A DNA stretch of 40,942 nt from Accumulibacter sp. (GTDB lineage Bacteria; Pseudomonadota; Gammaproteobacteria; Burkholderiales; Rhodocyclaceae): the NCBI GenBank assembly GCA_031266435.1, contig JAISAZ010000102.1, forward strand, positions 1 to 40,942, in the 5' to 3' direction. Shown here one piece after another: positions 27,786-35,872 of this stretch. Both the position numbers and the translations under genes were made by a program. The notes below the pieces were generated by a model that was not told the DNA's origin, did no database searches, and saw only the letters and a list, made by a program, of their open reading frames with translations. The first letter of the stretch is position 1. Each line of letters starts with the position of its first letter.

Positions 27786-28472
27786 TCAGCCGATCGCCGC
27801 GCCGCCGGGGTTGGCGCGGATCATTTCGAGCGCGTGCTCGATCGAGTACGCCACGATGATGCCGGTATTGCTCGGGACGGTCAGTTCGGTTTCCTTGTCG
27901 TCGAGATAGACCTTGTCCCAGACGAAGCGATAGCCGGCGACGACGGCGGCGATGCACGTGGCTTCGCTGTTTTCCTGAGGTGAAAAAACGACGGGGCCGC
28001 CCGAAAAGCCGGGGTTGTTGACGCCGTCGAGCAGGAGGTAGCGCGCGTCGCGCCCTTTGAGCGAGAGCATCGAAACGCAGGCCTTCTTGACGAGGGGAAA
28101 GGGGAATCCGTCGTTGAGTTCGCCGACTTCCGATTGCAGCCCGAAAGGGAATCCGAGGAAGTAAACGTCCTGCCCCAGGGTGATTCCCTGCGTCGTGGGA
28201 AGGATTTCGACCGATGGGGAAATCGCGTGCGGCGGCGCGAGGATGCAGATGTCGACGTCGCCGGGGCCGCGCGCGAGGATCTTGCAGTCGAGGCGTTTCC
28301 ATTCGCCCTCGTGCTGGACTTCGATCGTGGCGATCCGCCCGGATTCGGGGACGACGTGACGCGCCGTGACGATGTATTGCTTGCCGTAGCGGTCGACGGT
28401 GAAGCACGTCGCCGTCTGCCCGTCGAACTGCATCCGGAAAGTTCGCTGGAATACTTTGTTCAGCGTGAGCAT
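27786..28472 (-). CDS. Trypsin-like serine protease family protein
   Basis: The 228-residue protein has the chymotrypsin-fold triad in order: His in IVTARHVV (about residue 39), Asp in GPGDVDICILAPP (about residue 73), Ser in NNPGFSGGPVV (about residue 155). No signal peptide or membrane segment precedes it (MLTLNKVFQRTFRMQF), so it is predicted cytoplasmic, unlike DegP-type proteases, and it has no PDZ domain. The substrate is unknown. It is the last gene of the nfeD-to-protease run, 23 bases after panE. Its stop abuts repeat C-4. Confidence 0.82.
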   Translation of the reverse strand: MLTLNKVFQRTFRMQFDGQTATCFTVDRYGKQYIVTARHVVPESGRIATIEVQHEGEWKRLDCKILARGPGDVDICILAPPHAISPSVEILPTTQGITLGQDVYFLGFPFGLQSEVGELNDGFPFPLVKKACVSMLSLKGRDARYLLLDGVNNPGFSGGPVVFSPQENSEATCIAAVVAGYRFVWDKVYLDDKETELTVPSNTGIIVAYSIEHALEMIRANPGGAAIG

Positions 28473-28495
28473 CTTCGCCGCCTGCGCGCCTGACC

Positions 28496-29401
28496 TCAGT
28501 TGTTGAAATTAGGTTTGCGTCCTTCGATCAACTTCACGAGGCTGTGCATCGCGCGATTGACCGGCGTCGGAACGCCGAGCGCGCGTCCCCTGCGCAGGAC
28601 GTACCCGTTGATATAGTCGATCTCGGTACGCTTGCCGAGGGCGACGTCTTGCGCCGTCGACGAGAGTTGCGTCGGCACTGTTTGCGCGATGCGCTCGACG
28701 GCTTTCCATGTGTCGCCCTCGACGGCGACGCCGTCGGCCTTTGCGACGGCGAGGCACTCGTCGGCGATGTCGCGCATCACGTCCCACGCGCCTTCCCCGG
28801 CGACGACGCGCTCGTAGGAGAGTTGCGTGATCGCGGAGAGCGGGTTGTAGACGCAGTTGAGGATCAGCTTCGCCCAGAGCGAGCCGATGACGTTGTCCGA
28901 AACTTCGATCGGCACGCCGGCTGCGATGAACAGCTTGTCGAATCCGCGCTCGACAGCGGTCGGCCCGAAAACGAGTTCGCCGCGCCCGTGGTGCTTGACG
29001 TGGGCCGGCCCCGCCATCTCGGCGGCGACATAGACGACGGCCGACGCGACGGGGTTCTTCAAGCGCTCTCTCAGGCGATCCGCGTTGTCGACGCCGTTTT
29101 GCAGGCTCAGGACGAAGGCATTGGGGTCGATATGCGGCGCGATCGCGTCGGCGGCGGATAGCGTGTCGGGCGATTTGACCGCGCAGAGGACGAGTTCAGC
29201 GCCGGCGACGGCGGACGCTTCCGTGCTCGCGCGAACCTGGACGTATTCCCTGAAACCCGTCGTTTCCATATACAGCCCTTTTTCGCGGATGGCATCGACG
29301 CGCGAAGGACGCGCGATCAGGACGACGTCGTTCCCCGCGCGCGCGAGCATTCCTCCGTAATAGCAACCGACGGCGCCCGCGCCCATGACGGCAATTTTCA
29401 T
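28496..29401 (-). CDS. panE: 2-dehydropantoate 2-reductase (ketopantoate reductase family)
   Basis: PanE reduces ketopantoate with NADPH in pantothenate/CoA synthesis. The 301-residue protein has the Rossmann motif MGAGAVGCYYGG (residues 6-17), the catalytic-Lys segment SLWAKLILNCVYNPLSAI and a helical C-terminal domain with GKRTEIDYINGYVL, all family hallmarks. Related 2-hydroxyacid reductases of the same fold cannot be excluded. AGAAAGA lies before ATG 29401. It follows yqhD by 57 bases. Confidence 0.88.
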   Translation of the reverse strand: MKIAVMGAGAVGCYYGGMLARAGNDVVLIARPSRVDAIREKGLYMETTGFREYVQVRASTEASAVAGAELVLCAVKSPDTLSAADAIAPHIDPNAFVLSLQNGVDNADRLRERLKNPVASAVVYVAAEMAGPAHVKHHGRGELVFGPTAVERGFDKLFIAAGVPIEVSDNVIGSLWAKLILNCVYNPLSAITQLSYERVVAGEGAWDVMRDIADECLAVAKADGVAVEGDTWKAVERIAQTVPTQLSSTAQDVALGKRTEIDYINGYVLRRGRALGVPTPVNRAMHSLVKLIEGRKPNFNN

Positions 29402-29458
29402 GATGTTATCTTTCTAAAATAATCTATTGTGGAATATCCCGGCGTTTTGAAGCGCGCG

Positions 29459-30607
29459 CTAGAGCGCTTTTTCGAGCGTCTTGCGCGCGTCCTCGACGCC
29501 GAAGGCGCCGTGTTCGCCGAGCGCGGTCATTTTATGCCGTTCGAGCTGAGACAAGAGCGCCGGGATCGCCTCGCTTCCGATTCCGTAGTCCGAAAGGCGC
29601 GTCTTGACGCCGAGCGACTCGAAGAAATCCCGCGTGCATTCGATCGCGCGGTCGATGGCTTCATCAGGCGCGCCGTCGCGCAGACCCCAGACGCGGTCGG
29701 CGTATTGCAGCAACTTCTCGCGCTTTTCCTCGCGGCGGACGGTGAGCATCGCCGGAAGGACGATCGCGAGCGTCTGCGCGTGATCCAGCCCGTGGAGCGC
29801 TGTAATCTCGTGCCCGACCATATGCGTCGCCCAGTCGGTGGGGACGCCCATGGCGACGAGTCCGTTCAGCGCCATCGTCGCCGTCCACATGATGTTCGCA
29901 CGCGCGTCGTAATTTTGCGGGTCTTTGAGCGCCTTCGGTCCCTCCTCGATCAGCGTCAGCAGAAGAGACTCGGAAAAACGGTCCTGGACTTTTGCCTGTA
30001 CCGGGAAGGTCAGATACTGTTCGATGACGTGTACGAATGCGTCGACGACGCCGTTGGCGGTCTGCTTCGGCGGTAAGGAGTAGGTCTTCGTCGGGTCGAG
30101 TATCGAGAAGAGCGGGTAAATGCGCGGACTGCCGAAGGCGAGTTTGCTCGTCGCGCGGCTGATGACGGCGCCGTTATTCATCTCCGACCCCGTCGCCGGG
30201 AGCGTCAGAACGACGCCGAAGGGCAGCGCGGCGGTGATTTTCGCGTGTTTCTCCAGGATATCCCAGGCGTCCCCCGCGAAAGGGACGGCTGCCGCGATGA
30301 ATTTCGTCCCGTCGATGACCGAACCGCCGCCGACCGCCAGCAGAAAATCGATTTTTTCGCGGCGCGCGATTTCGGCGGCTCTCTGAAGCGTTTCATACAC
30401 TGGGTTCGGTTCAATTCCGGGGAATTCGATCGACACGAATCCGCGAAGCGCTTCCCTGACTTCGGGCAGCGCGCCGTTCGCCAGCGCGCTGCCGCCGCCG
30501 TAAGTGACGAGGACGCGCGCTCCCGCGGGAATTTCCCGTGCGAGGTCGGCGATGCGCCCCTTGCCGAAAAGGATGCGCGTCGGGTTGTAGAAAGTGAAGT
30601 TTTTCAT
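29459..30607 (-). CDS. yqhD: NADPH-dependent aldehyde reductase / iron-containing alcohol dehydrogenase
   Basis: The 382-residue protein closely follows E. coli YqhD: NPTRILFGKGRIADLAREIP, LAVGGGSVIDGTKFIAAA, VLTLPATGSEMNNGAVISR, the metal ligands in NGVVDAFVHVIEQY (Asp, His) and GHEITALHGLDHAQTLAIV (two His). YqhD reduces short-chain and toxic aldehydes such as methylglyoxal and lipid-peroxidation products with NADPH. ATG 30607 has AAGGAG six bases upstream; a longer frame upstream overlaps the preceding gene. Confidence 0.93.
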   Translation of the reverse strand: MKNFTFYNPTRILFGKGRIADLAREIPAGARVLVTYGGGSALANGALPEVREALRGFVSIEFPGIEPNPVYETLQRAAEIARREKIDFLLAVGGGSVIDGTKFIAAAVPFAGDAWDILEKHAKITAALPFGVVLTLPATGSEMNNGAVISRATSKLAFGSPRIYPLFSILDPTKTYSLPPKQTANGVVDAFVHVIEQYLTFPVQAKVQDRFSESLLLTLIEEGPKALKDPQNYDARANIMWTATMALNGLVAMGVPTDWATHMVGHEITALHGLDHAQTLAIVLPAMLTVRREEKREKLLQYADRVWGLRDGAPDEAIDRAIECTRDFFESLGVKTRLSDYGIGSEAIPALLSQLERHKMTALGEHGAFGVEDARKTLEKAL

Positions 30608-30644
30608 ACGGTTCTCCTTGGAAGAAGCGTCGATGGCGTCGGCG

Positions 30645-30935
30645 TCAAGCAAATTTGCCGAAGGCGATGGCAGCGACCCCGGCAAGAAAATAGATGAAAG
30701 GATATTTTCGCGCGGCCACCTCGCCGTCGATGATCCGCGTCGTCCGGGCGATCCAGAACGGCATGCCGAAGCAGCCGCAGGTGACATAGACCGACGCGCC
30801 CGTGACGAAGAAAGCCAGCCCGACGAAAAGCCAGGGTGCGTTCCGCAACAGTCCGGAGTAATGGCAGAGCACGCCGAGCAGACCGGGGGGCAGGAGGTAG
30901 TGGACGAGAAAGCTTTTGACGCCGGTCAGGAACAT
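30645..30935 (-). CDS. Small membrane protein, copy 1 of a tandem pair
   Basis: The 96-residue protein has three hydrophobic segments and the conserved stretch VTCGCFGMPFWIARTTRIID between the second and third, where the CxC motif might bind metal or be redox active. It ends YFLAGVAAIAFGKFA. It is a diverged duplicate of the next gene upstream (same length, same ends). I know no named family. It lies 37 bases before yqhD in the same orientation. Confidence 0.72.
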   Translation of the reverse strand: MFLTGVKSFLVHYLLPPGLLGVLCHYSGLLRNAPWLFVGLAFFVTGASVYVTCGCFGMPFWIARTTRIIDGEVAARKYPFIYFLAGVAAIAFGKFA

Positions 30936-30980
30936 GTCATTTCCGCGAGAATCTGGAAAGAAGTATCGACGGCGCGGGCA

Positions 30981-31271
30981 TCAAGCAAATTTGTCGTAGG
31001 CAATGGCAGCGACCCCGGCAAGAAAATAGATGAGGGGATATTTTCGCGCGGCTTTCTTCCCGTCGATGATCCGCGTCGTTCGGGCGACCCAGAACGGCAT
31101 GTCGAAGCAGCCGCAGGTCACGAAGATTGATATGCCATCGGCGAAACAAAGCAGCCCGATGAAAAAAAAGGGTGCGTTCTCCGGGAGTTCGTAATAACGG
31201 TAAAGCACGACGGTCAGGCCGATGGGCAGGGCATAGTGGACGAGAAAGCTTTTGACGCCGGTCAGGAACAT
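30981..31271 (-). CDS. Small membrane protein, copy 2 of a tandem pair
   Basis: The 96-residue protein begins MFLTGVKSFLVHYALP and contains VTCGCFDMPFWVARTTRIID and YFLAGVAAIAYDKFA, almost the same as the neighbouring copy, while the middle (YRYYELPENAPFFFIGLL) differs. Two intact copies, both keeping the CGC motif, suggest both are under selection. A start further upstream (31343) is possible but would overlap the stomatin gene; the shared MFLTGVKSFL start is preferred. Confidence 0.72.
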   Translation of the reverse strand: MFLTGVKSFLVHYALPIGLTVVLYRYYELPENAPFFFIGLLCFADGISIFVTCGCFDMPFWVARTTRIIDGKKAARKYPLIYFLAGVAAIAYDKFA

Positions 31272-31339
31272 GTCATTTCCGAAGGGAGGGTATGCCTGGT
31301 GCAATCGGGATTTTTCTCCGGGCAAGGATCTGTTCCGCG

Positions 31340-32194
31340 TCATGAGGCGTGCTGGCGGAGCAAGCCGCGCAGCGTACTCTGGATGTCGGCGGGCAGGAGA
31401 AGGATTTTCGCGTTATCCGACTCGGCGAGCCGGGTCATGCCCGCGATATACTTTTCGCCGAGGAGGTAATACGCCGGAACGTCGTTCGTTCCGAGCGCCC
31501 CCGCGACCTTGGTGATCGCCTGCGAAGACGCTTCGGCGAGCGTGATTTGCGCCTCCGCGTCGCGTTTGGCGGATTCCAGGCGCGCCTCGGCGGTCAGGAT
31601 CATCGACTGTTTTTCACCCTCGGCGCGCGTGACCATCGCCTTCCTTTCGCGTTCGGCGGCCGCCTGCAATTCCATCGCGCGCTGCATCGACGACGACGGC
31701 TTGATGTCCTGGATTTCGACGGATTTGACGGTCAGTCCCCAATCCATCGCCTCGTCCGCGACGCTCGCCTTCAGGCGCATCTTGATCGTCTCGCGCTTCG
31801 ACAAGGCGTGGTCGAGTTCCATTTCGCCGACGATCGAACGCAGCGTCGTCATGATCATATTGCGTATCGCCTCGATGTAATTTTCGACGCCGTAGACCGC
31901 TTTCACCGAATCGGTGACCTTGATGAACGCGATCGCGTTGACGAGGATCAGGGCGTTATCGTGCGTGATGACTTCCTGCTCCTGGATATCGAGGATGATG
32001 TCCTTCGTCGTGACCTTGTAGCTGACGCTGTCGATGAAGGGAATGATGAAACGCAGACCCGGCGTCAGCGTTTCGCGGTACTTTCCGAGGCGCTGGACGA
32101 CCCATTCCTCGCCTTGCGGGATGATGTTGACGCCCATGGCGATCGTCGTCAGGACGAAAACGAAAATAACTACCGATGTGACGACCCCAGTCAT
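31340..32194 (-). CDS. qmcA: SPFH/stomatin-family protein (QmcA-like)
   Basis: The 284-residue protein has one N-terminal transmembrane helix, then a band-7/SPFH domain (IIPQGEEWVVQRLGKYRETL, then ILVNAIAFIKVTDSVKAVYG) and a coiled-coil Ala/Glu-rich region (about residues 180-235). Such proteins form large membrane-associated ring or cage assemblies and organise membrane microdomains; QmcA is the E. coli relative. AAGGGAGA precedes ATG. It lies 34 bases after the NfeD-type gene, the usual genomic partner. Confidence 0.92.
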   Translation of the reverse strand: MTGVVTSVVIFVFVLTTIAMGVNIIPQGEEWVVQRLGKYRETLTPGLRFIIPFIDSVSYKVTTKDIILDIQEQEVITHDNALILVNAIAFIKVTDSVKAVYGVENYIEAIRNMIMTTLRSIVGEMELDHALSKRETIKMRLKASVADEAMDWGLTVKSVEIQDIKPSSSMQRAMELQAAAERERKAMVTRAEGEKQSMILTAEARLESAKRDAEAQITLAEASSQAITKVAGALGTNDVPAYYLLGEKYIAGMTRLAESDNAKILLLPADIQSTLRGLLRQHAS

Positions 32195-32228
32195 GCGTAT
32201 CTCCCTTGGATGATGTTTCGGCGGCGCG

Positions 32229-32690
32229 TCAGGCTTTCGCGACCTTGATGAAATTTCCTTCGACGGCGACGATCCGCACGCGCGTACCGGTCTCGATTTC
32301 CTCGTCGGCGTAGCATTCCCAGACCTCGGCGCCGAGCACGGGCTTCTGAAAACGCACGTGCCCGCGCGTATCCGAAGTCAGATTCTGCGTCAGAAGGCCG
32401 ACTTCGCCGGTCACGTGCGCCGTCGACGACCCGACGGTCGAAACGGTGCGGTTCTTGAAATAGCGAAACCAGAAGACGGTAAAGCCCAGCGAAAGCGCTG
32501 CCCACAACAAGAACTGAGCGGTGAGCGACAAACCCGGCGCGACCAGGAGGACGAGACCGAGCAGAACCGCGCCGACGCCGAACCAGAGGATGAAGAAAGA
32601 GGGCAGGAAGAGTTCGAACAGGGTCAGGCACAAGCCCAGAACCATCCAGTGCCACCATTGCGGCACGAGTCCGAACCCTGCGTCAGACAT
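32229..32690 (-). CDS. NfeD-like membrane protein (YbbK-type partner of stomatin)
   Basis: The 153-residue protein has three or four membrane segments (HWMVLGLCLTLFELFLPSFF onward) and a C-terminal OB-fold domain (GHVRFQKPVLGAEVWECYAD, then GTRVRIVAVEGNFIKV), typical of short NfeD proteins without the ClpP-like domain. These act with SPFH proteins in membrane homeostasis. ATG 32690 has GGGGAGCC upstream; a longer start at 32747 is less likely. It is the first gene of a seven-gene minus-strand run. Confidence 0.9.
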   Translation of the reverse strand: MSDAGFGLVPQWWHWMVLGLCLTLFELFLPSFFILWFGVGAVLLGLVLLVAPGLSLTAQFLLWAALSLGFTVFWFRYFKNRTVSTVGSSTAHVTGEVGLLTQNLTSDTRGHVRFQKPVLGAEVWECYADEEIETGTRVRIVAVEGNFIKVAKA

Positions 32691-32755
32691 AGTGGCTCCC
32701 CATTTTTTCTCGATCTCCCTGGATTTTGAAAACCAAAACCGCGCCAAGCGTTCGT

Positions 32756-32825
32756 CAAAAAGTAAAACCCTACTTTTTGCCGGGTTGGTTTAGGTTTTAA
32801 GGTGAGCAAAGCCCACCTTAAAACC
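32756..32825. other. Two perfect hairpins upstream of the nfeD-like gene
   Basis: CAAAAAGTA pairs with TACTTTTTG at 32756-32779 (loop of 6). GGTTTTAAGGTG pairs perfectly with CACCTTAAAACC at 32793-32825 (loop of 9). They lie 66-135 bases upstream of the start. They do not match repeat families A-C. The role is unknown; a terminator or regulatory leader is possible. Confidence 0.5.
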
Positions 32826-32969
32826 ATGTAAAAACAACACAAACCCAGTCCGACCTTGGGGTTCTCTTGCTTTTTCTTCCTAAAAAGTACGATATTTTTT
32901 GACGGCTACTAATTTTAGCCCCCTTGCCGACGCGATGCGCGTGGGGCGGAAAATTTTTTTGCATCAGAT
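32826..32969. other. AT-rich spacer without recognised features
   Basis: These bases follow the hairpins and precede repeat cluster A-4. They include several T and A runs (near 32870-32900 and 32951). I see no gene. Confidence 0.4.
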
Positions 32970-33690
32970 AAAAACCGATCGGGGTTTCAACGATCTTTCT
33001 CCGGCGGCGAAGCCGCCGCTAGGCGCTTTTTCATGCCGCCTCGGAAACGTTGTGGCTCACACATTCGTTCAGCCCAACCTATAGCGTTTCCGCTCCGTTC
33101 TCGGCGGTATAGGTTGGCGTGAGCGAAGCGATGCCCAACGTTCCGCATACGTGTGAATGATGTGATAAGGGGGGTTGGAAGGCGTGAAAACGCGACGACG
33201 CTTGCCGAACGTCATAAACCCCCTTCATTTCCCCCTTGTCAGGGGGAAAGCTGGTTGGATTACCGTATTCGCGGGTTTTCGTAGGGGCACGGCGTGCCGT
33301 GCCCAGCGGCGGTATAGGTTGGGGTGAGCGGAGCGATGCCCAACGTTCCGCATACGTGTGAATGATGGAATGGAGGCGGGGTGGAAATGGAATGAGACCT
33401 TGGGCACGGCGCGCCGTGCCCCTACGCGCGTTGTCATACCTTCGCACGCCAATGGGTCCGCTTTTGCGGGAATGATGCCGAATCCTGTCATGGCTTGCGC
33501 TTCGCGCAAGCGAGACGTTGGGCTTCGCTGCGCTCACCCCAACCTATAGTTCAGAGGACAGATGTCAGGGATCAGGGATCAGATGAAAACCGATCGGTGT
33601 TTCAGCGATCTTTCTCCGGCGGCGAAGCCGCCGCACACTGATCTGATTCTTGGCATCTGATTCCTGATACCTGATCCCTGGTGTGTTATC
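32970..33690. repeat. Repeat cluster A-4, the largest in the window
   Basis: About 720 bp contain two AAAACCGATCGG blocks (32971, 33587) with GGCGGCGAAGCCGCC, and four CCCAACCTATA hairpin units (about 33045-33085, 33105-33145, 33309-33350, 33515-33548), the first two face to face as in A-1 and A-2. Two GGGCACGG/CCGTGCCC hairpins lie at 33285-33304 and 33402-33421, with an inverted copy of the 3229-3300 block. A terminal TGATTCC/TGATACC/TGATCCC heptad tract (33640-33680) ends just before the PHP gene. Confidence 0.87.
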
Positions 33691-33719
33691 ATCAATAGTT
33701 TGATTTTCCTCGAAATCCC

Positions 33720-34550
33720 GTGTTTTCTGTCGATCTGCATTGCCATTCCACCGCGTCGGACGGACTTCTTTCTCCGGCGGCGGTGGCGCGCCGCGCGGCG
33801 GAGAAAGACATTCGGATGCTGTCGCTCTGCGACCACGATACCGTGGGCGGCCTCGCCGAGGCTTCGCAAGCGGCGACCGAGGCGGGCGTTCGTTTCATCA
33901 ACGGCGTCGAAATTTCTTCGGAGTGGCTCGGTCAGCAGGTTCATATCCTCGGCTACGCTTTCGACCCCGACGACAAGGCGCTCGGCGAAGGTCTCGCCGC
34001 CGCCCGCTCCGGGCGGGTCGAGCGCGCGAAGCGCATGTCGCTCGCGCTCGAGAAGGTCGGGGTTCCGGGGTGTTTCGAGGGTGCGATGCGCTACGCCGAA
34101 AACCCCGAATTGATCAACCGCGCGCATTTCGCGCGCTACATCGTCGAAATCGGCGTTTGCAAGACGATGCAACGCGTTTTTGACGCGTATATTTCGCCGG
34201 GGCGTCCGGGCTACGTGGAAAACCGCTGGATGAGCATCAAGGACGTCGTCGCTTTGATTCTCGGCGCGGGCGGGATCGCGTCTATCGCGCATCCGGGGCG
34301 TTATAAATTTTCGCGGAATCAGATGCATTCGCTTTTCGAGGAATTCGGGAAATGCGGCGGGCTGGCGATCGAAGTCGTTTCAGGCAGCCACAACGCGGAG
34401 GAGATCGCGCGATTTGCTCGCGTCGCCGTCGAATACGGTTTCGCGGCGTCGTGCGGGTCGGATTTTCACGGTCCGAGCGAGAGTCGCGTCGATTTGGGGC
34501 GCTTCCCGCCCTTGCCGCCGGACCTGGCGCCGATCTGGGACTTCTTCTGA
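33720..34550 (+). CDS. PHP-domain phosphatase (TrpH/YciV, RNase AM type)
   Basis: The 276-residue protein shows all PHP metal motifs: DLHCHSTASDG at the N-terminus, LCDHDTVGG, NGVEIS, IASIAHPGRY and CGSDFHGPSE. Family members hydrolyse 3',5'-nucleoside bisphosphates and act as a 5'-3' exonuclease on short RNAs. The start is GTG 33720, which gives the family's N-terminus directly; no Shine-Dalgarno is visible. The next gene begins two bases after its stop, and this is the head of a seven-gene plus-strand run. Confidence 0.92.
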   Translation: MFSVDLHCHSTASDGLLSPAAVARRAAEKDIRMLSLCDHDTVGGLAEASQAATEAGVRFINGVEISSEWLGQQVHILGYAFDPDDKALGEGLAAARSGRVERAKRMSLALEKVGVPGCFEGAMRYAENPELINRAHFARYIVEIGVCKTMQRVFDAYISPGRPGYVENRWMSIKDVVALILGAGGIASIAHPGRYKFSRNQMHSLFEEFGKCGGLAIEVVSGSHNAEEIARFARVAVEYGFAASCGSDFHGPSESRVDLGRFPPLPPDLAPIWDFF

Positions 34551-34552
34551 AG

Positions 34553-35182
34553 ATGGCGCGTACCCTTTCCATCCACCCCGACGACCCGCAGCCGCGCCTG
34601 CTCGCGCAGACCGCCGACATCCTGCGCGAGGGTGGCGTCGCCGCGCTGCCGACCGATTCGTGCTACGCTTTCGGGTGCTGTCTCGGCGAGAAGGACGCGA
34701 TGGAGCGCATCCGCCGTCTGCGCGGCGTCGACGAGCGCCACCATTTGACGCTGATGTGCCGCGACCTCTCCCAGATCGCGCAGTTCGCGCACGTCGACAA
34801 CGCGCAGTATCGCCTGCTCAAGGCGGTGACGCCGGGGAGCTACGTTTTCATTCTGGAGGGGACGAAGGAATTGCCGCGCCGCCTTCTGCACCCGAAGCGC
34901 AAGACGATCGGTCTGCGCGTCCCCGACCACTGCGTCGCGCGCGCGCTCCTCGACGAACTCGGCGAGCCTTTGCTGACTTCGACCCTGCTACTCCCCGGCG
35001 ACGAGTCGCCGCTGACCGAGGGCTGGGAGATTCGGGACCGTCTCGACGACGCGCTCGACGTGATCCTTGACGGCGGACACTGCGGGGTCGAACCGACGAC
35101 GGTCGTCGACCTGACGCGCCAGCCGCCGGAACTCGTCCGCGCCGGACGCGGTTCGCTGGCGCCCTTCGGCTTTGAAGGCTAG
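34553..35182 (+). CDS. yciO: Sua5/YciO/YrdC family protein (YciO type)
   Basis: The 209-residue protein has the YrdC fold: LREGGVAALPTDSCYAFGC, then RIRRLRGVDERHHLTLMCRD, VTPGSYVFILEGTKELPRRL, and RKTIGLRVPDH. TsaC/YrdC makes threonylcarbamoyl-AMP for tRNA t6A; YciO-type paralogs have a related but less certain role. The KRK segment and the PHP neighbour match the trpH-yciO pairing in E. coli, so YciO is preferred. ATG 34553 lies two bases after the PHP stop. Confidence 0.9.
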   Translation: MARTLSIHPDDPQPRLLAQTADILREGGVAALPTDSCYAFGCCLGEKDAMERIRRLRGVDERHHLTLMCRDLSQIAQFAHVDNAQYRLLKAVTPGSYVFILEGTKELPRRLLHPKRKTIGLRVPDHCVARALLDELGEPLLTSTLLLPGDESPLTEGWEIRDRLDDALDVILDGGHCGVEPTTVVDLTRQPPELVRAGRGSLAPFGFEG

Positions 35183-35211
35183 CGAAAAATGTTGAATGGC
35201 ATTTGACGGCG

Positions 35212-35871
35212 ATGGATTTCCAGAGACTCCTCTTCAGGATTTGCACAGAAGCGCTGCCGATCGTCCTCGCGATCACCGTGCACGAGGCGGCGCACGCCTA
35301 CGCGGCCTACCGTCTCGGCGATACGACCGCGCAGCGGGCGGGGAGGCTCAGCCTGAATCCGCTCCGCCACGTCGACCTCTTCGGGACACTTCTCGTGCCG
35401 GCGGTCTTGCTCTCGATGAATTTGCCGGGTTTCGGTTGGGCCAAGCCCGTGCCGATCGACCCCAGTCGTCTGCGCAATCCGAGACGCGACGTGCTTTGGG
35501 TCGCTGCCGCCGGTCCGGCGTCGAACGTTCTGATGGCGATCCTCTGGACGGCCTTGCTCAAGCTGGTCTTCACTCCTGCCGACGGCGTGCCGATGACCGC
35601 TTTGGAATCGATGTTTTGGACCGGGGTCGTCATCAACCTCGCCTTGATGACGTTCAACCTTTTACCTCTTCCACCGCTCGACGGCGGGCGGATCGCGATG
35701 AGCCTCTTGCCCCTGCCTTTGGCGCGGAAGCTGGGGCGGGTCGAGCCTTTCGGCTTTCTCGTCCTCTTGGGCTTACTGTATTTCGGTTTTCTCGACCGAA
35801 TTCTCTCGCCTCTGCTGGAGATTCAGGTCGGTTTTCTTTCCAGGATTTTTCATCTGCTACCTTCCATTTGA
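35212..35871 (+). CDS. Site-2 protease family (M50) membrane zinc metalloprotease
   Basis: The 219-residue protein has HEAAH in ITVHEAAHAYAAYRLGD (about residue 25), with the zinc-binding His pair and Glu, and the second metal motif LLPLPPLDGGRIA with Asp (about residue 160). About five or six membrane helices surround the site. It lacks the PDZ domain of RseP, so it is a minimal rhomboid-like-size S2P found widely in bacteria. The substrate is unknown. An in-frame TTG nine bases upstream is an alternative start. trpS begins one base after its stop. Confidence 0.9.
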   Translation: MDFQRLLFRICTEALPIVLAITVHEAAHAYAAYRLGDTTAQRAGRLSLNPLRHVDLFGTLLVPAVLLSMNLPGFGWAKPVPIDPSRLRNPRRDVLWVAAAGPASNVLMAILWTALLKLVFTPADGVPMTALESMFWTGVVINLALMTFNLLPLPPLDGGRIAMSLLPLPLARKLGRVEPFGFLVLLGLLYFGFLDRILSPLLEIQVGFLSRIFHLLPSI

Positions 35872-35872
35872 A

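Larger units (their letters stand above)
30625..31275. repeat. Tandem duplication, unit about 336 bp
   Basis: The segment from about 30625 (GTCAAGCAAATTTG) to 30938 aligns with 30957 to 31275 (ATCAAGCAAATTTG). It covers the two 96-residue genes and the gap upstream of each. Identity is highest at the gene ends. Confidence 0.85.

Noticed and set aside
33079..33549. Several small frames in the 33 kb gap
   Set aside because: They translate family A hairpin units (for example SAQPIPP and FVQPNLY peptides) and recur wherever the repeat occurs.
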